Shown here: positions 8,594 through 17,970 of the stretch, piece after piece
Layout of the letters: the number at the start of each line of letters is the position of its first letter
How positions within the stretch are numbered: the stretch's first letter is position 1
DNA from: Luteibacter yeojuensis
GTDB lineage: Bacteria > Pseudomonadota > Gammaproteobacteria > Xanthomonadales > Rhodanobacteraceae
Direction of reading: 5' to 3'
Length of the DNA: 64,000 nucleotides
NCBI RefSeq assembly: GCF_011742875.1
Contig: NZ_JAAQTL010000004.1
Span: 32,618 to 96,617 of the forward strand
Program-made: the position numbers and the translations under genes
The notes under the pieces: model-generated
What the model saw: the letters and a program-made list of their open reading frames with translations, nothing else
What the model was told of the DNA's origin: nothing
Database searches by the model: none

Positions 8594-9772
8594 ATGGATG
8601 ACATCACTGTCATGAAGAAGGCCGCCGTGGTCCCGCTGTCGCTGTTCGTCGCATGCATCGTCGCCGGTCTTCCCGCCGTCGCGGCGTCCGCCGCCGACGC
8701 GTCGACCGTGCAAGCCAAGGTCGCGGTGCCTCCGTGGCCTTTCCCCATGGCGGGAAAGTCGTGGCTGGTCTACGAACTGCACCTTGCCAACACCGGTCGT
8801 TCGCCCGTGGAAGTGGTGCGACTGGATGCGGTCGACGCGGCGGTGCCTGGCGATGCGCTCGCGCACTGGGAGGGGAAGGCACTGGCGGATCGCATCGCTC
8901 TCCCGGGGGCGTCGCAGGCATCGCCGGTCCTGCCACCGGGCGCGGCGCGGATCGTTTACCTCGAGGTGCCGCTTCGTGCCGGCCCGCCGCCACGGGCGAT
9001 CGCGCACGTCGTCTGCTTCCGCGTCGCGAACGATGCGACGGCAGTGGCCGGATGCGAGACGGGCGGCCGCAGCGTCCTCGCCACCCAGCCGTTGCCGGTG
9101 CTCGCGCCGCCGGTAAGAAAAGGTCCCTGGGTCGCGGTATACACGGTGGCCGCGCCGCGTGGCCATCGCCGCGTGATCTCGAGCGGAGACGGCTCGACGG
9201 GCATTCCCCAGCGCTTCGCGATCGACTGGATGCTCGTGGGCGAGAAGGGCGGCCTGTACCGGGGCGACGAAGAGAAGGTGGCGAACTGGTACGGCTACGG
9301 CCGCGATGTCCTCGCCGTCGCCAGCGGCACCGTGGTCGATGCGCACGACGGCATGGCGGAGAGCCCCGTGCTGGAGAACCGCAAGTATCCCGGCCTCGAA
9401 GCGAGCGGGAATTTCGTCTCGCTCTCGCTGGGCGATGGCTTGTACGCGCACTACGAGCACCTGAAGCCCGGCAGCATCCGCGTCCGTCGCGGCGAGCACG
9501 TCGTGGTCGGCCAGGTGATCGGTTCGCTTGGTTACACGGGGAACTCGACGGGACCGCACCTGCATCTCCATGTGAGCACGGGAGCCGGCCCGATGTCGGG
9601 CGACGGCGTGCCGTACCTTGTGCGCGACGCCACCGTGGTCGGGCGGTACGCTTCGCTCGACGATTTCGGCAAGGGCCTGCCGTGGTCGCACGACGGAGCC
9701 GAGCCAGCGACGACGGCGGGGCGGCGGCCCGCCGAAGGCGCGGTGGTCGAATTTCCGGGAGCGGGAAGATAG
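8594..9772 (+). CDS. Exported M23-family (LytM-type) peptidase
   Basis: The start at 8594 gives 392 residues, but the Met at 8612 (MKKAAVVPLS) could equally start the signal peptide. The N-terminal 180 residues form a Cys-containing beta-rich domain with no recognised name. The C-terminal LytM fold shows the HxH ligand motif (PHLHLH, His322, His324 and His326), plus YAHYEHL and GSLGYTGNSTG. The canonical HxGxD ligand site reads GYGRD (Asp238) without the expected His. The zinc site is therefore atypical, or another His substitutes. It probably acts on peptidoglycan or is a regulatory, degenerate LytM protein in the periplasm. Confidence 0.82.
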   Translation: MDDITVMKKAAVVPLSLFVACIVAGLPAVAASAADASTVQAKVAVPPWPFPMAGKSWLVYELHLANTGRSPVEVVRLDAVDAAVPGDALAHWEGKALADRIALPGASQASPVLPPGAARIVYLEVPLRAGPPPRAIAHVVCFRVANDATAVAGCETGGRSVLATQPLPVLAPPVRKGPWVAVYTVAAPRGHRRVISSGDGSTGIPQRFAIDWMLVGEKGGLYRGDEEKVANWYGYGRDVLAVASGTVVDAHDGMAESPVLENRKYPGLEASGNFVSLSLGDGLYAHYEHLKPGSIRVRRGEHVVVGQVIGSLGYTGNSTGPHLHLHVSTGAGPMSGDGVPYLVRDATVVGRYASLDDFGKGLPWSHDGAEPATTAGRRPAEGAVVEFPGAGR

Positions 9773-9836
9773 GTCGAGGAGCGTCCGGCACTTGACCTGG
9801 CAAGCTGGAGAGGGGCTAGCATCGGCGATCGCTACC

Positions 9837-12038
9837 ATGGCAACTATCCCGATGATCCTTCGCCGGCACGCTCTTTTCGTCGCCCTGGTCCTTGCCAGTC
9901 CCGTCGCCCTCGCGAGCCCGACGGCGACGGATGCGGCGCGCTGGAAGAAAGAGGCGGCCGCGGTCACCGTGATACGCGACGACTGGGGCATTGCCCACGT
10001 GCACGGCAAGCGCGACGCCGATGCGGTCTTCGGCATGGCCTATACCCAGGCCGAAGACGACTTCAATCGCATCGAGACGAATTACCTCACATCGCTGGGC
10101 TGGATGGCGCAGGCCGAGGGTGAATCCGCGCTGTGGACCGATCTGCGCCAGCGCCTGTTCGTCGACGAGGCGCAGCTCAAATCGATGTACGCGCGCGCAC
10201 CTTCATGGCTGAAGGGATTGATGGATGCGTGGGCCGATGGACTCAACTATTACCTCGCGACGCATCCCGACGTGCACCCACGCGTCATCGGGCATTTCGA
10301 GCCGTGGATGGCGCTCGGCTTCAGCGAGGGCAGCATCGGCGGCGACATCGAACGCGTGAAGCCCTCGGGTTTGCAGGCGTTCTACGGCAAGGATCCGGCC
10401 GGCGCGCTCGCACAGTTCGTGCCGCCCTCCAGCTGGGCCGAGCCTTCCGGATCCAACGGCATCGCCATCGCGCCGAAACTCACGGCCGGCGGTCACGCGC
10501 TCCTGTTGATCAATCCGCACACCTCTTTCTTCTTCCGCTCCGAATTGCAGATGTCGAGCGACGAGGGCCTGGATGCGTATGGCGCGGTCACCTGGGGCCA
10601 GTTCTTCATCTACCAGGGTTTCAACAGGCACATCGGCTGGATGCATACCTCGACCGGTGCCGATGTCGTCGACGAGTTCGCCGAAACCATCGAGCACAAG
10701 GGCGGCAAGCTGTTCTATCGCTACGGCAAGGCGCTGCGGCCGGTGACGGTACGCGAGATCGTCGTGCCCGTGCGTGCGGCGGATGGTTCGCTCATCGAAC
10801 GCCGCTTCACGACCTACGCCACGCACCACGGCCCCATCGTTCGCGCGGACGGCGACAAGTGGATCGCCGAGGCGCTGATGAACAAGCCGCTGGAGGCCTT
10901 GCAGCAAAGCTGGCTGCGTACCAAGGCCAACGATTACGCCGCCTACATGAAGGTGGCGGAGTTCAAGGCGAACTCGTCGAACAACACGCTTTACGCGGAC
11001 GACAAGGGCAATATCGCCTACCTGCATCCGCAGTTCATCCCGAAGCGCGACGACCGCTTCGACTATACGAAGCCAGTGGACGGCAGCAATCCGGACACCG
11101 ACTGGCAGGGCCTGCTGCCGCTTGACAGAGCGCCGCACGTGTTCAACCCCGCGACGGGCTGGGCCTTCAATACGAACGACTGGCCGTACTCGGCCGCCGG
11201 CCCGGACAGCCCGAAGCCGGCGGATTTTCCGCGCTACATGGATTCGGTCGGCGAGAATCCGCGCGGTTTGCATGCGACGCGCGTGCTCACGGGTCGCAAG
11301 GGCTTCACCCTCGCATCGCTCATCGATGCCGCCTTCGATCCGTACCTGCCGGCGTTCGCGCGACAATTGCCGATCCTCATCGCGGACTACGATGCGCTGC
11401 CGGCCAGCGATCCGATGAAGCAGACGCTCGCGGGTCCGGTCGCGCTGCTGCGCACCTGGGACTATCGCTGGGGCATCGCGTCGATGCCGACGTCGCTCGC
11501 GGTGTTCTGGGGCGATATCCTCTGGGACAAGGCGAGCAAGCTCGACACCGCCGAAGGCCTTTCCGTGTACGACGTGATGGCCGAGAAGGCCGGTCCGAAG
11601 GCGCGGCTCGGTGCACTGGCCGAGGCCGCCGACCGTCTGGAGCGGGACTTCGGGAGTTGGGGCGTGCCCTGGGGGGAAGTGAACCGCTTCCAGCGCGTGG
11701 ACGGTGCCCTCAAGCAGCGTTTCGACGATGCGAAGCCGAGCATCCCCGTGCCGTTTACCTCGTCGCGATGGGGCTCGCTGGCATCGTTCGGCGCCCACCG
11801 CTGGCCCGGCACGAAGCGCTATTACGGCACGAGCGGCAACAGCTTCGTCGCCGTGGTGGAATTCGGGCCCAAGGTCAGCGCGCGCGCGATCACCGCGGGC
11901 GGCGAAAGCGGCGACCCGTCGTCGAACCATTTCAACGACGAGGCCGAGCGCTATACGACCGGCAATCTCCGCAAGGTGTACTTCTGGCCGGAAGACCTGC
12001 AAGGCCACACGGAGCGCACGTACCACCCGGGCGAATGA
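9837..12038 (+). CDS. Penicillin acylase-family (S45) N-terminal nucleophile hydrolase
   Basis: The 733-residue precursor begins with a hydrophobic signal ([19 protein letters not shown]). The alpha region contains [25 protein letters not shown], typical of S45. The autocatalytic cleavage site is SGSNGIAI, with Ser206 as the predicted N-terminal nucleophile of the beta chain. After it come [13 protein letters not shown] and the Asn-containing [19 protein letters not shown]. These enzymes hydrolyse amide bonds of penicillins, N-acyl homoserine lactones or other acyl amides. Periplasmic location and quorum quenching are possible but not shown. An alternative Met at 9852 cannot be excluded. Confidence 0.9.
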   Translation: MATIPMILRRHALFVALVLASPVALASPTATDAARWKKEAAAVTVIRDDWGIAHVHGKRDADAVFGMAYTQAEDDFNRIETNYLTSLGWMAQAEGESALWTDLRQRLFVDEAQLKSMYARAPSWLKGLMDAWADGLNYYLATHPDVHPRVIGHFEPWMALGFSEGSIGGDIERVKPSGLQAFYGKDPAGALAQFVPPSSWAEPSGSNGIAIAPKLTAGGHALLLINPHTSFFFRSELQMSSDEGLDAYGAVTWGQFFIYQGFNRHIGWMHTSTGADVVDEFAETIEHKGGKLFYRYGKALRPVTVREIVVPVRAADGSLIERRFTTYATHHGPIVRADGDKWIAEALMNKPLEALQQSWLRTKANDYAAYMKVAEFKANSSNNTLYADDKGNIAYLHPQFIPKRDDRFDYTKPVDGSNPDTDWQGLLPLDRAPHVFNPATGWAFNTNDWPYSAAGPDSPKPADFPRYMDSVGENPRGLHATRVLTGRKGFTLASLIDAAFDPYLPAFARQLPILIADYDALPASDPMKQTLAGPVALLRTWDYRWGIASMPTSLAVFWGDILWDKASKLDTAEGLSVYDVMAEKAGPKARLGALAEAADRLERDFGSWGVPWGEVNRFQRVDGALKQRFDDAKPSIPVPFTSSRWGSLASFGAHRWPGTKRYYGTSGNSFVAVVEFGPKVSARAITAGGESGDPSSNHFNDEAERYTTGNLRKVYFWPEDLQGHTERTYHPGE

Positions 12039-12053
12039 CGCCGGCCGACTCCC

Positions 12054-12130
12054 TGTAGGAGCCGCCATGGCGGCGAGGAAACCTCGCGACACCGCCGCAG
12101 GATTGCCTCGCCGCCATGGCGGCTCCTGCA
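12054..12130. repeat. Family A intergenic inverted-repeat element (CCATGG-core variant)
   Basis: The left arm TGTAGGAGCCGCCATGGCGG and a reverse-complementary right arm ending GGCTCCTGCA enclose a short spacer. Each arm itself contains the perfect palindrome GCCGCCATGGCGGC, so the element can form two small hairpins or one long one. It lies just after the penicillin-acylase stop and before the amidohydrolase promoter region. Confidence 0.9.
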
Positions 12131-12213
12131 GAGGCCGCCGCAAGTTCCTGCCGGCGTTGAATCTGCGCGGTCGTTGCAGTCATATTGCCGTTTTCCAGGG
12201 GGAGAGAAGCGCG

Positions 12214-13536
12214 ATGGCTCGACAAACGAAGCTCCTGGCCTGGCTCGGCCTGTCGCTGTTGCCGGCGGCTGCCATAGCCGCCGAAGCCCCCGTGCCCACA
12301 GGCCCTGTCCTGCTCAAGGCCGATCGCGTCTTCGATGCACGTGACGAGCAGACGCACGAAGGCTGGGTGGTCCTCGTGCAGGGCGACAAGATCGCCGACG
12401 TCGGACCCGCGGCAAAGGTCTCCGCCCCGGCCGGAACCCGCACCATCGACCTGCCGGGCACGACGCTCCTGCCCGGTCTCATCGACGCGCACTCCCACGT
12501 CTTCCTGCATCCCTATAACGAAACCCTCTGGAACGACCAGGTGCTGAAGGAGACGCTCGCCTTCCGCACCATCGGAGCCGTGAAGCACGCACGCGATACG
12601 CTCATGAGCGGTTTCACCGCCTTGCGCGATCTCGGCACCGAAGGCGCGGGCTACGCGGACGTCGACGTGCAGCGCGCGATCGACAAGGGCCTCATCCCCG
12701 GGCCGCACCTCTTCGTCGCCACGCGCGCGACCGTCGCGGCGCATTGCTATGGACCGGGCCCGTTGGGCTTCCGCGACGACATCGACCTGCCGCAGGGCGG
12801 CATTCCCGTGAGCGGCGCCGCGCAGATGATCGATGCCGTGCGCGACCAGGCGGCGCACGGGGCCGATTGGATCAAGATCTACGCCGACTACCACTGCGGC
12901 AAGAGCAAGGGCTCGATGCCCACGTTCACCGAAGAGGAACTGAAGGCGGGCGTCGACATGGCGCACTCGCTCGGCCTGCCGGTGGCGGTGCATTCAAGCA
13001 CGGCGGAAGGCATGCGCCGGTCCGTGCTGGCGGGTGTCGACACCATCGAGCATGGTTACGACGGTACTCCCGAGGTCTTCGCGCTCATGAAGAAGCATGG
13101 CGTCGCCTACATGCCGACGCTGGAAGCGAGCGCGGCCTACGCCGAGTATTTCGGTGGCTGGAAACCCGGCCAGCCGCCGACGGAGGACATGCGGAAGTCG
13201 GCCAGGGCGTTCAAGACGGCCCTGGACGCGGGCGTGACCATCGGCAACGGAAGCGACGTGGGTGTGTTCACCCACGGCACCAATTACAAGGAGCTGGAGT
13301 GGATGGTGCGCGACGGCATGCGGCCCGCGCAGGCATTGCTGGCCGCCACCGCGGTCGACGCGAAGGTGCTGCGCCAGCAGGACCGTATCGGCCAGCTGCG
13401 CAGCGGTCTCGACGCCGACATCATCGCCGTCCCGGGCGATCCCACCCGGGACATCGGCAGGCTTGCCCACGTGAGCTTCGTGATGAAGGGCGGCGTGGTC
13501 TACAAGCGTCCCGGGGATGCCCCGGAGGCTCCCTAA
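12214..13536 (+). CDS. Exported metal-dependent amidohydrolase
   Basis: The 440-residue protein has a signal peptide of about 22 residues ([20 protein letters not shown]). The amidohydrolase-superfamily signature is complete. It includes HSH at residues 93-95 after LLPGLID, a metal-bridging Lys candidate in [10 protein letters not shown], His in VAVHSST, His in IEHGYDG and Asp in GNGSDVG. This subgroup, related to imidazolonepropionase and Xaa-Pro dipeptidases, typically contains secreted dipeptidases. The substrate is unassigned. A GGGGGAG Shine-Dalgarno-like stretch precedes the ATG, supporting this start. Its stop overlaps the convergent small gene by 4 bp. Confidence 0.9.
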   Translation: MARQTKLLAWLGLSLLPAAAIAAEAPVPTGPVLLKADRVFDARDEQTHEGWVVLVQGDKIADVGPAAKVSAPAGTRTIDLPGTTLLPGLIDAHSHVFLHPYNETLWNDQVLKETLAFRTIGAVKHARDTLMSGFTALRDLGTEGAGYADVDVQRAIDKGLIPGPHLFVATRATVAAHCYGPGPLGFRDDIDLPQGGIPVSGAAQMIDAVRDQAAHGADWIKIYADYHCGKSKGSMPTFTEEELKAGVDMAHSLGLPVAVHSSTAEGMRRSVLAGVDTIEHGYDGTPEVFALMKKHGVAYMPTLEASAAYAEYFGGWKPGQPPTEDMRKSARAFKTALDAGVTIGNGSDVGVFTHGTNYKELEWMVRDGMRPAQALLAATAVDAKVLRQQDRIGQLRSGLDADIIAVPGDPTRDIGRLAHVSFVMKGGVVYKRPGDAPEAP

Positions 13537-13772
13537 GCCGTTTCGAGGTCCGCGTCGGGCGAGGCCTGACGCGGTTCCGCCGGAGACCCCTGCTGGGCGA
13601 GTTCGCCGGCCGCAATCTCATCCAGGCTGTGACCCAGCGCGGCGTCGTCGCCAATGGCGTAGTAGCCCGGCGACCAGTTGTGCCGACGGATCGCGTCCAC
13701 GTGCCGCACGGTCTCGAACTCCAGCTTGTGCGGATAATAGTTGAGCGCATTCATGGTAAGGGCGACATACAT
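13533..13772 (-). CDS. Small hypothetical protein
   Basis: I chose the Met at 13772 because a GAGG sequence lies 7 bp upstream; a GTG at 13790 is a longer alternative. The 79-residue product begins [19 protein letters not shown] and is rich in Tyr, Asn and His, unlike the Arg/Ala/Pro-rich shadow frames around it. That composition suggests it is genuine. It has no recognisable domain, signal peptide or Cys motif. It converges on the amidohydrolase with a 4-bp stop overlap. Its function is unknown. Confidence 0.55.
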   Translation of the reverse strand: MYVALTMNALNYYPHKLEFETVRHVDAIRRHNWSPGYYAIGDDAALGHSLDEIAAGELAQQGSPAEPRQASPDADLETA

Positions 13773-13962
13773 GGCCATGCCTCGATGCACGATTTCGTGC
13801 GGAAGCGGATGGGCGAGCCGGGTCTCGCGTCCTCGCCCACGGCGGAAGGCCTAAGAGGCGAGCGTAGATCGGTGGGCCGGTCCCGCGCCGGGCATCGTCC
13901 CGACGCATGATCGAGGATGCTCCGGCGGCCATTAAACGCGCGTAATCGAACTGCGTTTCGAG

Positions 13963-13981
13963 CCCTTTTTTAAAGGGTTTT
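13963..13981 (+). terminator. Weak candidate intrinsic terminator
   Basis: CCCTTT, a TTT loop, AAAGGG and then TTTT form a short hairpin plus U-run on the forward strand. It lies in the 376-bp gap between the small hypothetical gene and gmk. No forward gene ends close by, so it may insulate gmk from read-through or end a short unannotated transcript. The rest of 13773-13962 shows nothing I recognise. Confidence 0.4.
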
Positions 13982-14023
13982 GCCGCATGACTGATGGCAC
14001 ATGATCGTTGCCGAGGTAACCGA

Positions 14024-14051
14024 TTCACGGAATCCCGAAACCCGGTACAAT
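14024..14051 (+). promoter_or_regulatory. Candidate sigma-70 promoter for gmk-mla
   Basis: A TTCACG -35-like hexamer (14024-14029) and a good TACAAT -10 (14046-14051) are separated by 16 bp. They would start a transcript about 90 bases upstream of gmk. It is the best promoter-like match in this gap and could drive gmk-mlaFEDCB. Confidence 0.5.
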
Positions 14052-14148
14052 CCCTATTTTGCACAACAGGATGCGTGCCGAAACCGACCCGGTCGGTGCG
14101 CCGGTGCCACCGGGAGCGAGCCATGTACCACCAACGAGTTACCCGCGG

Positions 14149-14766
14149 ATGACCGAAGGCACCCTGTTCGTGGTGGCCGCGCCCTCCGGCGCCGGCAAGT
14201 CCACGCTGGTCAACGCGCTGCTCGAATGCGAGCCGGACATCTCGCTGTCGATATCGCATACCACGCGCCCGCCCCGGTTGGGCGAAGAGTACGGGCGGCA
14301 CTATTTCTTCGTGGAACGTCCCGATTTCGAACGCGAGATCGTCGACGGCATCTTCCTGGAGCACGCCGAGGTGCACGGCAACCTCTACGGCACCTCGCGC
14401 ACTGTCGTCGAGGGCACCCTTGCCGAAGGCCGCGACGTGCTGCTCGAGATCGACTGGCAGGGCGCACGCCAGGTGCGCAAGGGCAAGCCGGAATGCGTGA
14501 GCGTGTTCATCCTGCCGCCGTCGAGGGTGGAACTGGAACGCCGCCTGCGCGGCCGGGCCTCCGACAGTCCCGAGGTGATCGAACGCCGCCTCTTCAATTC
14601 GCGTGAGGAGATCGCCCACGCGCACGAGTTCGACTACATCATCGTGAACGACCGCTTCGAGGACGCCCTTGGCGACCTCCGGGCAATCGTCCGCGCGGTG
14701 CGCCTGCGCGCGCCGCTCGCGGTGCGTCGCCACGAATCGCTGATCGAGGAGCTGCTCGCCCCATGA
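14149..14766 (+). CDS. gmk: Guanylate kinase
   Basis: The start at 14149 (MTEGTLFVV) gives 205 residues, the usual bacterial length. An upstream in-frame start at 14059 would add an atypical Pro-rich leader. The P-loop APSGAGKST lies at residues 11-19. It is followed by the GMP-binding SHTTRPPRLGEEYGRHYFFV region and the lid. It phosphorylates GMP to GDP with ATP. Its TGA overlaps the ATG of mlaF, so it appears translationally coupled to the Mla operon rather than lying next to rpoZ. Confidence 0.97.
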   Translation: MTEGTLFVVAAPSGAGKSTLVNALLECEPDISLSISHTTRPPRLGEEYGRHYFFVERPDFEREIVDGIFLEHAEVHGNLYGTSRTVVEGTLAEGRDVLLEIDWQGARQVRKGKPECVSVFILPPSRVELERRLRGRASDSPEVIERRLFNSREEIAHAHEFDYIIVNDRFEDALGDLRAIVRAVRLRAPLAVRRHESLIEELLAP

Positions 14767-15575
14767 CCGACGACACCATCGTCCGCGTGCGCGGACTCAC
14801 CACGGTCCTCAACGGCAAGACCATCTTCGACAACCTCGACCTCGACATCCCGCGCGGCAGGGTCACCGCCATCATGGGCCCCAGCGGCACCGGCAAGACC
14901 ACGCTGCTGAAGCACATCACCGGGCAGATGCGCGGCGACGCGGGCAGCGTGGAGGTCGACGGGCAGAACGTGCCCGCACTGTCGCGCGAGCGGCTGTTCG
15001 AGCTGCGCGAGCGGATCGGTTACCTGTTCCAGAACTCGGCGCTGCTCACCGATTTCGATGTCTTCGAGAACGTGGCCTTCCCGCTGCGCCAGCATACGAA
15101 GCTGCCGGAAGAACTCATCCGCAATATCGTGCTGAACAAGCTGCAGGCCGTGGGCCTGCGCGGTGCGGCGCGCCTCATGCCCAGCGAGCTTTCCGGCGGC
15201 ATGGCACGCCGCGTGGCGCTGGCCCGCGCCATCGTCTTCGATCCCGCGCTGATCCTCTACGACGAGCCTTTCGTGGGCCTCGACCCCATCGCGCTGAACC
15301 AGGTGCTCCTGCTCATTCGCACGCTCAACGAGACGCTGGGCCTTACCAGCGTGCTGGTGGCGCACGAACTTGCGGCGGTGCAGAAGGTGGCGGACCGCGT
15401 GTACCTCATCGCCAACGGCAAGGTCGTGGCGCAAGGCGACCCGGCCACGCTGGCCGGCGACGGCTCGCCGTGGACGGCGCAGTTCTTCGGCGGCCAGGCC
15501 GACGGCCCGGTGCCCTTCCAGTATCCCGCCGGCGACTACGCCAGCGCGCTCGGTTTTCCCGGAGGCAAGGCATGA
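14763..15575 (+). CDS. mlaF: MlaF, ATPase of the Mla phospholipid transporter
   Basis: This 270-residue ABC ATPase has Walker A GPSGTGKTT, a Q-loop in YLFQNSALL, signature LSGGMARR and Walker B LILYDEP with FVGLDP after it. The degenerate signature and the C-terminal extension (QFFGGQADGPVPFQY…) are typical of MlaF. It energises the inner-membrane MlaFEDB complex that moves phospholipids between membranes to maintain outer-membrane asymmetry. Its ATG overlaps the gmk stop and its TGA overlaps the mlaE start, so it sits in a coupled operon. Confidence 0.95.
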   Translation: MTDDTIVRVRGLTTVLNGKTIFDNLDLDIPRGRVTAIMGPSGTGKTTLLKHITGQMRGDAGSVEVDGQNVPALSRERLFELRERIGYLFQNSALLTDFDVFENVAFPLRQHTKLPEELIRNIVLNKLQAVGLRGAARLMPSELSGGMARRVALARAIVFDPALILYDEPFVGLDPIALNQVLLLIRTLNETLGLTSVLVAHELAAVQKVADRVYLIANGKVVAQGDPATLAGDGSPWTAQFFGGQADGPVPFQYPAGDYASALGFPGGKA

Positions 15576-16339
15576 CCAGCAAGGACGACAACGTCGTCGT
15601 GCGCAGCCTGGCGCAGATCGGCGCCTGCGGGCTGTTCCTCCTGACGATCCTGGCGGCCATCCCGCGCAGCTTCCGGCATGGCCGCGAGACGATCCGGCAA
15701 ATCTGGTTCGTCGGCGCGATGAGCCTCACCATCGTGATGACCTGCGGCCTGTTCGTCGGCATGGTGTTGGGCCTGCAGCTGTACGACGTGCTCTCGATCT
15801 TCGGCGGCACCTCGGCCACGGGCACCGTCGTGGCCATCGCCATCTATCGCGAACTGGGTCCCGTCGTCACCGCGCTGCTGTTCGCCGGCCGCGCCGGCAC
15901 CTCGATCACGGCCGAGATCGGCCTGATGCGCGCCACCGACCAGCTCGACGCCATGGAAATGATGGCCGTGGACCCGATCGCCTACGTGGCCGCGCCGCGC
16001 TTCCTTGCCGGCGTGGTGGCCCTGCCGCTGCTGGGCGTGGTCTTCTGCGCCATGGGCGTGTTCGGCGGCCATCTGGTCGGCGTGACCTGGCTCGGCATCG
16101 ACAACGGCACCTTCTGGTCCAACATGACCGCCACGGTCGACATCCGCAAGGACATCGTCGACGGCGTGCTGCTCAAGTCCATCGCCTTCGGCATCGTGGT
16201 CTCGCTGATCGCGGTGTTCCAGGGCTACACCACCCCGCCCACCAGCGAAGGCGTCGCCTATGCGACGACGCGCACGGTGGTCGCCTCGTCCATCGCCATC
16301 CTGGCGCTGGACTTCGTCCTCACCTCGTTCCTGATCTGA
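15572..16339 (+). CDS. mlaE: MlaE, permease of the Mla transporter
   Basis: This 255-residue integral membrane protein has five to six hydrophobic segments. It carries the MlaE/Ttg2B family core IYRELGPVVTALLFAGRAGTSITAEIG (residues about 91-117), then RATDQLDAMEMMAVDPIAYVAAPRF. It dimerises with MlaF in the inner membrane to form the transport channel. The start overlaps the mlaF stop by 4 bp. A 58-bp gap separates it from mlaD. Confidence 0.95.
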   Translation: MTSKDDNVVVRSLAQIGACGLFLLTILAAIPRSFRHGRETIRQIWFVGAMSLTIVMTCGLFVGMVLGLQLYDVLSIFGGTSATGTVVAIAIYRELGPVVTALLFAGRAGTSITAEIGLMRATDQLDAMEMMAVDPIAYVAAPRFLAGVVALPLLGVVFCAMGVFGGHLVGVTWLGIDNGTFWSNMTATVDIRKDIVDGVLLKSIAFGIVVSLIAVFQGYTTPPTSEGVAYATTRTVVASSIAILALDFVLTSFLI

Positions 16340-16397
16340 GGCACCGGAGACCCGCCATGACCGCCCTTTTCCCCATCTCCCACCCGAGGATCGTGCC

Positions 16398-17273
16398 GTG
16401 ACCCAGAGACGTTCCTATGCCGTCGGCACCGGCCTGTTCATCGTGCTCGGCTTCGCCGCCCTGGCTTACCTCGCCACGCAGACCACGTCGGTGGCCAACA
16501 CCCGCGGCGGCGACACCTACACGGTGGAGACGCGCTTCGCCAACGTCGGCCAGCTCAAGGTCCGCGCGCCCGTGAAGGTCGCCGGCGTGCGCGTCGGTTC
16601 GGTCCAGGCCATCGACCTGGTGCCGGGCAAGGAGGAGGCGAAAGTCACCCTCGCCATCGACGACAACCACAAGGACATCCCGGAAGATTCGGTCGCCACC
16701 ATCTATACCAGCGGCCTCCTGGGCGACCAGTACGTGGGCATCCAGTTCGGCCAGTCGAAGAACCCGGTGAAGGAAGGCGGCGAGATCGGCCTGACCCGCC
16801 CGGCGCAGCAGCTGGAGGAAATGCTCGGCAAGTTCTTCGGCGGCGGCAGCGCCCCGGACCGCCTGGGCGGCACGTTCCATGTGACCGGCAGCTTCACCAA
16901 TATCGGCGGCCTCCAGCCCGGCGCGGCGGTGAAGATGGCCGGCGTGCCCATCGGCAGCGTCGAGTCGGTGGTGGTCAAGCCCGGCGCGGTGGAAGCCACC
17001 GTGACCCTTGCGATCGACAAGCGCTACTCCCAGATACCGGACGACTCCTCGGCCGCGGTATTCACTAGCGGTTTGATCGGCAGCCAGTATGTTGCGATCC
17101 AGCCCGGCGGCTCGCCGGAATACCTGGCGGACGGCGACAGCTTCGTGCTTACGCAGTCCGCGCTCCAGCTGGAAGACCTGATCGGCAAGTTCCTGGTGAA
17201 CGGTTCGCCGAGCGAGAACAAGTCCGGTGGCGCCCAGGGCGCCGCCCCGTCCGATAACGCCGGCAAGAAATAA
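16398..17273 (+). CDS. mlaD: MlaD-like MCE protein with two tandem MCE units
   Basis: A GTG start at 16398 is supported by GAGGA 7 bp upstream. The 291-residue protein has one N-terminal transmembrane anchor (about residues 8-27). It then has two MCE domains, about 43-117 and 161-237. Each is followed by a similar amphipathic helix: LTRPAQQLEEMLGKFF for the first and LTQSALQLEDLIGKFL for the second. E. coli MlaD is 183 residues with one MCE domain, so this looks like an internal tandem duplication. MlaD forms the periplasmic lipid-binding ring on MlaFE. The C-terminal tail is polar and low in complexity. Confidence 0.93.
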   Translation: MTQRRSYAVGTGLFIVLGFAALAYLATQTTSVANTRGGDTYTVETRFANVGQLKVRAPVKVAGVRVGSVQAIDLVPGKEEAKVTLAIDDNHKDIPEDSVATIYTSGLLGDQYVGIQFGQSKNPVKEGGEIGLTRPAQQLEEMLGKFFGGGSAPDRLGGTFHVTGSFTNIGGLQPGAAVKMAGVPIGSVESVVVKPGAVEATVTLAIDKRYSQIPDDSSAAVFTSGLIGSQYVAIQPGGSPEYLADGDSFVLTQSALQLEDLIGKFLVNGSPSENKSGGAQGAAPSDNAGKK

Positions 17274-17292
17274 CCGGCTCAGGAGATACCGC

Positions 17293-17970
17293 ATGTTGCG
17301 TCAGCTTTCCCTCGCCATCGCCCTCGCCGTGACCGCGGCGGCGTCCATGCCCGCCCCTGCGCAGGACGCCTCCGCATCGGCGGCCGCGGCCGACACGGCT
17401 CCGCAGGCGATCGTCAGCACGATCTCCGACGACCTGGCCAAGGCCATCGATGGCCACCAGTCCGAGCTGAAGAACGACAAGGAAAAACTCATCGCCGTCA
17501 TCGACGATGTGTTCCTGCCGCACTTCGACATCGATTACGCGTCCATCCTCGTGCTGGGCCAGAACGCGTCCAAGGCCACTCCGCAGCAGCGCGAGCGCTT
17601 TGCCAAGGCGTTCTACAACTCCATCACCCACCGCTACGCGGAAGGGCTGCTCAACTACACGCGCGGCCGCGTGAAGGTGCTGCCGTTCAATGGCGACCTC
17701 AACAACAAGCGCACCGTGGTGCGCACGCAGGTCATGCTCGACGACGGCAAGTCGGTCTCGGTCGACTACGCGTTCCGCAAGTCGAAGAGCGGCGACTGGA
17801 AGGCCTACGACGTGATCATCGAGGGCATCTCGTACATTACGAACTACCGCAACCAGGTCGATGCCGAGATCAAGAAGGAAGGCCTCGACAAGCTGACGGC
17901 CGATCTGGAGCAGAAGGGCTCGGCCGCCATCGACGAAATGAAGCAGCAGACGGCTGGCGGACACCAGTGA
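17293..17970 (+). CDS. mlaC: MlaC, periplasmic phospholipid shuttle
   Basis: The ATG at 17293, preceded by AGGAG, gives 225 residues with a cleavable signal peptide ending near PAPAQDA. The mature part matches the MlaC/Ttg2D family: VFLPHFDIDYASILVLG, RERFAKAFYNSITHRYAEGLLNY, YRNQVDAEIKKEGLDKLTADL. MlaC carries phospholipid between MlaA at the outer membrane and MlaD at the inner membrane. It lies 19 bp after mlaD and overlaps mlaB by 4 bp. Confidence 0.95.
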   Translation: MLRQLSLAIALAVTAAASMPAPAQDASASAAAADTAPQAIVSTISDDLAKAIDGHQSELKNDKEKLIAVIDDVFLPHFDIDYASILVLGQNASKATPQQRERFAKAFYNSITHRYAEGLLNYTRGRVKVLPFNGDLNNKRTVVRTQVMLDDGKSVSVDYAFRKSKSGDWKAYDVIIEGISYITNYRNQVDAEIKKEGLDKLTADLEQKGSAAIDEMKQQTAGGHQ

